A stretch of DNA of 36,331 nt, from positions 1-36,331 of the forward strand of contig JANXUX010000223.1 in the NCBI GenBank assembly GCA_025351965.1, given 5' to 3'. Both the position numbers and the translations under genes were made by a program. Positions 30,868-36,331 of the stretch are shown in pieces; position 1 is the stretch's first letter, and every line of letters starts with the position of its first letter. The DNA is from Actinomycetes bacterium (GTDB taxonomy: Bacteria > Actinomycetota > Acidimicrobiia > Acidimicrobiales > Ilumatobacteraceae). The notes under the pieces are model-generated. The model was not told the DNA's origin, searched no databases, and saw only the letters and a list, made by a program, of their open reading frames with translations.

Positions 30868-32193
30868 TCACCACTTCGAGACCAGCATCACCTGAACGAT
30901 AATGGTGGCCGCCGCCTGCGCTCCCAGCCAGGCTCGCTGCCTCCAGATGCTCGTCGCGAGCGTTGCCGCGGCGACGGAGATCCAGGGCATGTAGAGCAAC
31001 CAGATCCGTTCGGTCTCGGCCTTGGACAGACCGGAGGCATCGGCGAGGAGCACACAGATCAGTGCGCCAGCGACGATGACGGCAACGGGGTTGCGGCGAA
31101 GGCGAGTGATCCCGGCGAGTGCAGCGGGGCCGATCGCGATCGCAAGCGCGGCGAGGTTGGCGAAGAAGAAGTAGAACGCGGGCCGGAACTTGGCGGTGCC
31201 GGCTGCATAGAACGTGCGCGTGTTGTCCAGCCCGGTCAGCCACCAGTAATGGTGCAGCGCGAAGCCGGCGAACACAGCCGCGATGCCGAGCAGTGCCGGG
31301 AGCATCCAGCGGAACTTCCTCGTTCGCCAGACCAACGCGAGGACGAGCGGGCCGAGGGTCGGGATGCCGAACGTGAGGAAGCACGATGCGCCGATGAGCA
31401 CACCTCCTCCCGCGGCTGCGACGACTTCGACCCGTCGACGTTGCGTCGTCATCGCGAGCACGAAGAGGGCGATGCCCGTCGCTGCGAGGCCGCTGAAGAA
31501 CGCGTCCGCCGATGTCCCCTGCCAGACGGCGTAGGGCGCGAGTGCGAGGAAGGGAAGCGCTCGGCGCAACGCATCGACGCCGGCGATCCGCCACACCGTG
31601 AACCCGACCGCTCCGACTGCGAGGCCGACGCCCAGGAACGAGACCGCCGCTGCCGCCCACGCGCTGCCGAGACCGATCCAACGCATGGACAGCAGCAGCA
31701 GAGTGAATCCCGGAGGGTGTCCGCGCACGTGGACGCTGTAGAACTTCTGGCGTTCGAGGAACGTGCTCAGGTAGTTGCCCGCCGGCCGCGCCTTGGCGAG
31801 TCCGGCCCAGTACTCCGTCTTGTCGATGACCGGCGCGATCACGGCCGACCAGCCGTCGGTGGCCGCCAATGCGACCGTGAAGGCCATCGCGACAACTGCT
31901 GTCGCCCCGATCGCTCGCCACGGTCCCCACCGGCGTGAGATGCGAGGCAGCCACCAGACGGCGAGGACCGCGATCACCACGACCGGGATCACCAGAGCCG
32001 TCAGGCGGAGCTCCCACGAGCCCACGAGCGGACCCGCCCCGAGCTTGACCTCGGGGTGCTCCCGGTCGAGCCGCCAGCCGCGCGTGAACGCATACCACTC
32101 GAGCACGCCGAGCACGCCGGCTGCGACGAGCGTCGCTGCCGCACGGACGCGCCGTGACCACCTGGTTCCGATCACGCCGTCATCGTCGTCCAT
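30868..32193 (-). CDS. Polytopic membrane protein, GT-C glycosyltransferase-like
   Basis: A 441-aa protein with about 10-12 hydrophobic helices. After the first helices comes an extracytoplasmic loop (IDKTEYWAGLAKARPAGNYLSTFLERQKFYSVHVRGHPPG) of the kind that in GT-C enzymes carries substrate-binding residues; HVRGHPPGFTLLL and the late SGLSKAETERIWLLYMPW motif occur in actinobacterial membrane proteins annotated as glycosyl- or arabinosyltransferase-like. It would use a polyprenyl-phosphate sugar outside the membrane. Function is inferred from topology, motifs and the coupled nucleotide-sugar epimerase. It is the first gene of the four-gene run epimerase-sigma-anti-sigma. Start ATG 32193. 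Confidence 0.72.
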   Translation of the reverse strand: MDDDDGVIGTRWSRRVRAAATLVAAGVLGVLEWYAFTRGWRLDREHPEVKLGAGPLVGSWELRLTALVIPVVVIAVLAVWWLPRISRRWGPWRAIGATAVVAMAFTVALAATDGWSAVIAPVIDKTEYWAGLAKARPAGNYLSTFLERQKFYSVHVRGHPPGFTLLLLSMRWIGLGSAWAAAAVSFLGVGLAVGAVGFTVWRIAGVDALRRALPFLALAPYAVWQGTSADAFFSGLAATGIALFVLAMTTQRRRVEVVAAAGGGVLIGASCFLTFGIPTLGPLVLALVWRTRKFRWMLPALLGIAAVFAGFALHHYWWLTGLDNTRTFYAAGTAKFRPAFYFFFANLAALAIAIGPAALAGITRLRRNPVAVIVAGALICVLLADASGLSKAETERIWLLYMPWISVAAATLATSIWRQRAWLGAQAAATIIVQVMLVSKW

Positions 32194-32288
32194 GGCCCAC
32201 GAGCGTTACACGATACGCAGGATCATCTCGACGAAGCCGATGCAGCGTGGGGACGAGGGCGAGCCCGGGCCCGGTCGCATCAGTGGTG

Positions 32289-33095
32289 TCAGCGGGCCAG
32301 GAGCAGCCCAGTGCCGAGCAGGAACAGCCCGGCGCCGTAGACACGTTCGAGCTTGGCGGCGTCCATCCGCAACGCGGTGCGTGCACCGACGCTGGACAGC
32401 GGGATCGAGGCCAGCCCGAACACGATCGCGATGTGCCAGTCGATGTGGCCGAGCGCCGCGTGCACGATGGTGCCGGGGATCGCCAGCAGTGCAGCGACGG
32501 CCAGCGAGCACGCCAGCGCGTTCTTGATCGGCAGGGCCAGCACGGCGAGGTAGAGCGGTACGAGCAAGAAGCCGCCGGAGTTGGCGAGCAACCCGGCGAG
32601 GAAGCCGACGGTCACGGCGACGAGCGCCAACTGGGTCCGGGCCGGATGGATCACTGTGGCCGGTGGCGGCGAGGCTTCCTCGGCCGGTCCAGCGGCCGGC
32701 GGGCGATGGAGCAGTACGCGCAGGCCCAGGCAGGCCACCACCCCGTCGGTGATCCCGATCAGCAGGTCGCCATCGACCCAGCGCGTGACGATCGCCCCCA
32801 GCACGGTGGCGGGCACCCCGACACCGACGCTCCACAGGATGACCCTGCGATCGGCGAAGCCCTTGCGGCGGTATCGGCGGAACGCGACGAGTGTGCCCGG
32901 CACCGTCGCAGGGAGCGGAGAAGCGACGGCGAGCAGCGGTGGTACGCCGATCAACGCGAGGAACGGTGTGGCGATCGCCGAGCCGCCCTTGCCGAAGAGA
33001 CCGCCGAGATACCCGACGCCTGCGCCGATCATCGCGATCAGGAACCAATGCACGGTTCCATGGGACCACTTGATCCAACTGCCGTCCAAGACCAA
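32289..33095 (-). CDS. TauE/SafE-family anion permease
   Basis: A membrane protein of about 268 aa, with the two related halves of the family: AMIGAGVGYLGGLFGKGGSAIATPFL near the N-terminus and TVGFLAGLLANSGGFLLVPLYL in the second half, about eight helices overall. Family members export sulfite, sulfoacetate or other organic/sulfur anions. The ORF-track start is a TTG at 33095; a GTG at 33053 would leave a more usual divergent spacing (70 bp) to the LysR gene and still precede the first helix, so the start is uncertain. The divergent LysR regulator is the natural candidate controller. Confidence 0.87.
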   Translation of the reverse strand: MVLDGSWIKWSHGTVHWFLIAMIGAGVGYLGGLFGKGGSAIATPFLALIGVPPLLAVASPLPATVPGTLVAFRRYRRKGFADRRVILWSVGVGVPATVLGAIVTRWVDGDLLIGITDGVVACLGLRVLLHRPPAAGPAEEASPPPATVIHPARTQLALVAVTVGFLAGLLANSGGFLLVPLYLAVLALPIKNALACSLAVAALLAIPGTIVHAALGHIDWHIAIVFGLASIPLSSVGARTALRMDAAKLERVYGAGLFLLGTGLLLAR

Positions 33096-33111
33096 AGTTC
33101 TCTGACTTCCA

Positions 33112-33117
33112 TAGGAT
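33112..33117 (+). promoter_or_regulatory. Leaderless-type -10 box of the LysR gene
   Basis: TAGGAT, 6 nt before the ATG at 33124. The same bases can be read as a Shine-Dalgarno (GGATGAGG), so leaderless and leadered initiation cannot be separated here. Confidence 0.4.
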
Positions 33118-33123
33118 GAGGCT

Positions 33124-34005
33124 ATGGAACTGCAGCAGATGCGCTACGCCCTGGCCGTGGTGGACACCGGGACGTTCACGGCAGCTGCGGCGCAGTGCCT
33201 CGTCGCTCAACCGTCGCTCTCGCAGTCGGTCCGCAATCTGGAGCGCGAGCTCGGGGTCGAGCTGTTCCACCGCGTCGGCCGTCGTGTGGTCGTGACGGCC
33301 GCCGGCTCGGCGTTCGCCGTAGCCGCACGTGTCGCACTGCGCGCGGTCGACAGTGTCCGGACCGAAGTCGATGCCGTCAGCGGGATGCTGGCCGGTGCGC
33401 TCGACCTCGTCGCCCTGCCCACGCTGGCCTCTGACCCGGTGACCCCGCTCGTCGGCGCGTTCCGAACCGCTCATCCGCTGGTGACCGTGCGGCTCGCCCA
33501 TCCCGACGGTACGGCCGATCTGCTGCAATCGGTGGTGCGCGGCGAGAGCGAGGTCGGCATCACGGTCGCGGGGCCGGCCGAGCCCGGCCTGCGCGGTGTC
33601 CAGCTCGTCAGCCACCGGCTCGGTCGGCAGGAGATCGTCGCCGTCCTCCCGCCGGGCTCCACGCGTCGTTCGGCGTTGTCGGCTCGCGCGCTCGCCGCCC
33701 TGCCGCTCGTGACGAACCCGATCGGGACATCGACCCGGGCGATGCTCGACACCCTGCTGGCTGACGCGGGACTGCGTGCCCAGATCGCGGTCGAGACCGA
33801 CCAGCGCGAGGCGATCATCCCGCTCGTCGTCGCCGGCGCCGGCGCGGCGCTCCTGCCGCGCTCGATGGCAGCAACCGCGCTGCTGCACGGGGCCGTGGTC
33901 GTCGCCCTGGAGCCGCGGCTGTGGCGAGAGCTGGTCCTGGTGCATCGCAATGCCACCCTCTCGCCGGCCGCCCGGGCGTTCGCCGACATCGCCCTCGCGG
34001 GGTGA
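33124..34005 (+). CDS. LysR-family transcriptional regulator
   Basis: A 293-aa regulator. The N-terminal helix-turn-helix is MELQQMRYALAVVDTGTFTAAAAQCLVAQPSLSQSVRNLERELGVELFHR, followed by a periplasmic-binding-protein-like effector domain (ALDLVALPTLASDPVTPLVGAF onward). Members act as tetramers, often controlling a divergent gene, here the TauE/SafE permease, with their own gene autoregulated. The downstream modBC genes start 64 bp later with their own promoter, so the regulator may act in both directions. The effector is unknown; sulfur or oxyanion status is a reasonable guess from the neighbours only. Confidence 0.92.
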   Translation: MELQQMRYALAVVDTGTFTAAAAQCLVAQPSLSQSVRNLERELGVELFHRVGRRVVVTAAGSAFAVAARVALRAVDSVRTEVDAVSGMLAGALDLVALPTLASDPVTPLVGAFRTAHPLVTVRLAHPDGTADLLQSVVRGESEVGITVAGPAEPGLRGVQLVSHRLGRQEIVAVLPPGSTRRSALSARALAALPLVTNPIGTSTRAMLDTLLADAGLRAQIAVETDQREAIIPLVVAGAGAALLPRSMAATALLHGAVVVALEPRLWRELVLVHRNATLSPAARAFADIALAG

Positions 34006-34042
34006 CCTGCGCGCAGCGCAGCTCGGCGCGGGCAGGGCGAGA

Positions 34043-34063
34043 TAGTCAGCCCTGGACTAACCT
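34043..34063 (+). promoter_or_regulatory. Promoter and small inverted repeat upstream of modB
   Basis: TAGTC-N7-GACTA (34043-34059) overlaps a -10-like TAACCT (34058-34063) that is 6 nt before the modB ATG. The arrangement suggests regulated leaderless transcription; it does not resemble the E. coli ModE site. Confidence 0.45.
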
Positions 34064-34069
34064 CGCCGC

Positions 34070-34903
34070 ATGTCGCGAGCAGGGATGACGGGCACCACGC
34101 GGGTTCGATTGCCGATCCCGATCCTGGTCCTGGCCGGCACAGCGATCGTGTTCTTCGCGCTGCCGTTGGTCGGTCTGCTGTGGCGCGCGCCGTGGAGTCA
34201 CGCATGGTCGTTCCTGACCGCCGACGGTGCGCTGACGGCGCTCCGGCTCTCCCTGATCTGCTCCCTGTGGGCGACCGGGCTTTCCCTCGTGTTCGGGGTG
34301 CCGCTTGCTTGGCTACTGGCCAAGGTCGACTTCCCCGGCCGCGGTGTCGTGCGCGCACTGTGCACGCTGTCGATGGTGCTGCCACCGGTCGTCGGTGGCG
34401 TCGCGCTTTTCTTTGCGCTCGGCCGACGGGGTCTGGTCGGCCAGTACCTCGACCGCTGGTTCGACCTCCGGCTGCCGTTCACCACCGCCGGCGTGGTCGT
34501 GGCCCAGACCTTCGTCGCGATGCCGTTCCTGGTGATCACCGTCGAGGCAGCACTCCGCCAGATCGACCCGCGGTTCGAGGACGCGTCCCGCACGCTCGGC
34601 GCGTCGCGCTGGTACACGTTCCGCCGGGTGACGCTGCCGTCGATCCGGCCGGCGCTGATCGCCGGAGCTGTCCTCGCGTGGGCGCGAGCGCTCGGTGAGT
34701 TCGGTGCCACCATCACCTTCGCAGGCAACTTCCCGGGTCGCACCCAGACAATGCCGCTCGCGGTGTACCTCGCCCTGGAGACCGACCCGGACGAGGCGAT
34801 CGTGCTCGCCCTCCTGCTGATCGCAGTGTCGTTCGCGGTCCTCGTCGCGATGCGCGACCGCTGGCTCGGCGCCGGCGTCCGCAACCGGGCGAGGTCGGTG
34901 TGA
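34070..34903 (+). CDS. modB: Molybdate-type ABC transporter permease
   Basis: A 277-aa inner-membrane permease with about six helices. The cytoplasmic coupling segment (EAA loop) is VEAALRQIDPRFEDASRTLGASRWYTFRRVTLPSIRPALIAGAVLAWARALGEFGATI, and the last part LGEFGATITFAGNFPGRTQTMPLAVYLALE is the typical ModB/CysT ending. Sequence and length fit molybdate permeases; sulfate or tungstate are alternatives. The stop overlaps the modC GTG by 4 nt. No modA binding-protein gene is in the window. The transcript appears leaderless. Confidence 0.9.
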   Translation: MSRAGMTGTTRVRLPIPILVLAGTAIVFFALPLVGLLWRAPWSHAWSFLTADGALTALRLSLICSLWATGLSLVFGVPLAWLLAKVDFPGRGVVRALCTLSMVLPPVVGGVALFFALGRRGLVGQYLDRWFDLRLPFTTAGVVVAQTFVAMPFLVITVEAALRQIDPRFEDASRTLGASRWYTFRRVTLPSIRPALIAGAVLAWARALGEFGATITFAGNFPGRTQTMPLAVYLALETDPDEAIVLALLLIAVSFAVLVAMRDRWLGAGVRNRARSV

Positions 34904-35952
34904 CGCTCGAGGCCACGATCGGCACGACGATCGGTTCACTCGATCTCGATGTGCGACTCGAGATCCAGCCAGGTGAACTCGTCGCGCTCCTCGGTCCGAA
35001 CGGGGCCGGGAAGAGCACCGTGTTGCGCACGCTCGCCGGGCTGCAACGCCTTGAGCGCGGGAGTATCGCGATCGACGGTGTGGTTGTCGACGATCCCGAC
35101 TCTGGCGTCTTCGCAGAACCCGAGGCGCGGCCGGTCGGCGTCGTGTTCCAGGACTACCTGCTCTTCCCCCAACTGACGGTGCTGGAGAACGTCGCCTACG
35201 GGCTGCGGGCCCGCGGGGCGGATCGCCGCACCGCTCGGGCCTCGGCCGCCGATCTGCTCGAGCGAGTGGGCCTGGCGGCGTACGGCGGGCAGCGCCCGAC
35301 GGTGCTGTCCGGCGGTCAGGCCCAGCGGGTCGCCCTCGCCCGAGCGCTCGCGACCGGACCTCGGCTGCTGCTCCTCGACGAGCCCCTGGCAGCCCTCGAT
35401 GCCGGCACCCGGACCCAGGTCCGTCGCGATCTCCGCCGGTCGCTCGAAGCATTCACCGGGATGCGGTTGCTCGTCACCCACGACCCGGTCGATGCCTACG
35501 CGCTGGCCGATCGCGTGGTCGTCATCGAGGCCGGACGAGTCGTGCAGTCGGGCACGCTCGCCGACGTCACCGCCCGACCACGTTCGCGGTACGTGGCCCA
35601 GCTCATCGGCGTCAATCTGTTCAGCGGCGTCGTTGACGGCGACATCTTCACGTCGGCGGGTGGTGCCTCGATCGTCGTGGCCGACGCCTCGCCCGGGGAG
35701 GCGTTCGCGGCCATCCGTCCGCAGGCCGTTTCGCTCCACCGTGAGCGCCCCCATGGGAGTCCTCGCAATGCCTGGGCCTCCACGGTCGATGACATCGACT
35801 CGCTCGGTGACCGGGCCCGTGTCGGCCTCGACGGCCCGCTGCCGCTCATCGCCGAGGTCACTGTCGCAGCCATCGCGGACCTCGAGCTGCGCCCCGGCGA
35901 TGCCGTCTGGGCAGTCGTCAAGGCAACCGAGATCGAGACCTATCCGGCCTGA
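34900..35952 (+). CDS. modC: Molybdate-type ABC transporter ATP-binding protein
   Basis: A 350-aa ATPase subunit. Walker A GPNGAGKST (Lys38), Q-loop FQDYLLFP, signature LSGGQAQRVALARAL, Walker B LLLLDEPLAALD and the switch His in LVTHDPVDA are all present, so the ATPase should be active. The C-terminal part (about 235-350) contains a TOBE/Mop-like regulatory domain (NAWASTVDDIDSLGDRARVGLDG...AIADLELRPGDAVWAVVKATEIETYPA), as in ModC, where it can bind the oxyanion. GTG 34900 overlaps the modB stop (GTGA). Confidence 0.92.
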   Translation: MTLEATIGTTIGSLDLDVRLEIQPGELVALLGPNGAGKSTVLRTLAGLQRLERGSIAIDGVVVDDPDSGVFAEPEARPVGVVFQDYLLFPQLTVLENVAYGLRARGADRRTARASAADLLERVGLAAYGGQRPTVLSGGQAQRVALARALATGPRLLLLDEPLAALDAGTRTQVRRDLRRSLEAFTGMRLLVTHDPVDAYALADRVVVIEAGRVVQSGTLADVTARPRSRYVAQLIGVNLFSGVVDGDIFTSAGGASIVVADASPGEAFAAIRPQAVSLHRERPHGSPRNAWASTVDDIDSLGDRARVGLDGPLPLIAEVTVAAIADLELRPGDAVWAVVKATEIETYPA

Positions 35953-35973
35953 CGTCCGAGCGAACCGTCAGTC

Positions 35974-36120
35974 GTGACGCTCGAGCGGTGCCCGCTGTTC
36001 GAGACCGTCCGAGGAGGCCTCTCCGAAGCCGGATGCAGCATCCTCGTCGCCACGATGACCGGCTTTTGCGGGCGGACGGTCTACGCCGCGCCGCTCGACG
36101 CAATCTCCGCGCTGGTCTGA
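35974..36120 (+). CDS. Possible small protein of 48 aa, low confidence
   Basis: A GTG-initiated frame 21 bp after modC with high G/C at codon position 3 and three cysteines (product begins VTLERCPLFETVRGG, ends LDAISALV). It has no recognisable family and its last 40 bp overlap the convergent desaturase gene. It could be a real small ORF at the end of the modBC transcript or only the mirror of GC-rich sequence. Confidence 0.25.
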   Translation: MTLERCPLFETVRGGLSEAGCSILVATMTGFCGRTVYAAPLDAISALV

Positions 36121-36331
36121 AACGAGCCGACGGCCGGCTTGGTGGGTGTCCAACCCGGGCGACCGAACACGTGGCGGAGCTTGTGACGCACGCCCGTTGC
36201 CGCCTTCACGTCGTGCACGATGGCGGCGTACTCGTGGTACGCGATGCGGAGCGGGTTGTACGTCGAGATGTTCTTGGTGAGGCCGTACTTCAGCCGGCGG
36301 ACCTCGGGCTCGAACGTGCCGAACAGGCGGT
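36081..36331 (-). CDS. Sterol desaturase/fatty acid hydroxylase-family protein, C-terminal fragment
   Basis: The right edge cuts this minus-strand gene, so only the last 82 codons and the TAG stop are visible; it is absent from the ORF track because no start lies in the window. The fragment reads RLFGTFEPEV..., YGLTKNISTYNPLRIAYHEYAAI, and RHVFGRPGWTPT. RLFGTFEPE followed by the YNPLRIAxHE segment is the C-terminal signature of bacterial sterol desaturase-family di-iron membrane hydroxylases. The histidine clusters that bind iron lie outside the window. Substrate is unknown. Confidence 0.78.
   Translation of the reverse strand, partial: RLFGTFEPEVRRLKYGLTKNISTYNPLRIAYHEYAAIVHDVKAATGVRHKLRHVFGRPGWTPTKPAVGSFQTSAEIASSGAA

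Noticed and set aside
30748-31938. 396-aa plus-strand ORF opposite the membrane protein gene
   Set aside because: Very high Arg/Glu/Asp content from antisense reading of hydrophobic helices; the minus-strand frame shows regular membrane segments.
1-36331. Search for tRNA, rRNA, integrase, transposase or attachment sites
   Set aside because: Nothing with the required structure or motifs was seen by eye; the window looks like ordinary chromosome apart from the small palindromic elements.

Overview
The window is about 36.3 kb of high-GC bacterial chromosome. Genes are dense on both strands, with strong G/C preference at codon position 3, many GTG starts and many 4-base ATGA/GTGA overlaps. Gene content (TIGR03084-type mycothiol-associated protein, class I bacterial P450, GNAT/ADP-forming-ligase fusion, ECF sigma with ZAS anti-sigma, KdpD-like DUF4118 protein) and many apparently leaderless promoters (TAnnnT about 6 nt before the start codon) point to an actinobacterium. 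An Acidimicrobiia/Ilumatobacter-like lineage is my best guess, but that is inference. No rRNA, tRNA, CRISPR array, transposase, integrase or phage gene was seen.

Layout. 1-0.7 kb: 3' part of a TIGR03084 protein. 0.75-3.8 kb (minus): an oxidation operon P450 > SDR > zinc alcohol dehydrogenase, each junction a 4-nt overlap, with a perfect 9-bp palindromic operator on its -10 box. 4.0-7.5 kb: a small unknown protein, an FGGY sugar kinase and a divergent S1P-lyase-like PLP decarboxylase. 7.6-10.4 kb: an MFS transporter diverging from a DEAD-box RNA helicase whose mRNA appears to begin with a 12-bp hairpin. 10.5-12.9 kb: a tightly coupled operon of an O-methyltransferase, a TmpA-like 2OG/Fe dioxygenase and a TmpB/PhnZ-like HD oxygenase, the signature of oxidative phosphonate breakdown. 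12.9-14.9 kb: a DUF7064/7065-like protein and a dienelactone hydrolase. 15-20.6 kb: two secreted lipoprotein alpha/beta hydrolases, class II fumarase, a DUF4118 membrane protein and a VOC protein. 20.7-23.8 kb: an acyltransferase-3/SGNH protein diverging from an IclR regulator, with a 22-bp tandem repeat array between them.

23.8-27.8 kb (minus): SRPBCC protein, Pat-like GNAT/acyl-CoA-ligase fusion, DUF1185 protein and EthD-like protein. 27.9-32.2 kb (minus): a GT-C-like membrane protein, a dTDP-rhamnose-4-epimerase-like enzyme, an ECF sigma factor and its zinc anti-sigma, the last three joined by 4-nt overlaps, followed by MTA phosphorylase. 32.3-36 kb: a TauE/SafE permease diverging from a LysR regulator, then molybdate-type modB-modC without modA. 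The right edge cuts a sterol desaturase/fatty acid hydroxylase gene.

The most interesting items are the phosphonate oxidase pair with its coupled methyltransferase; a 75-bp dispersed hairpin element with 19-bp inverted ends, present twice in opposite orientation; the 22-bp operator-like array; the sigma/anti-sigma module embedded in a sugar operon; and the hairpin at the 5' end of the helicase leader.
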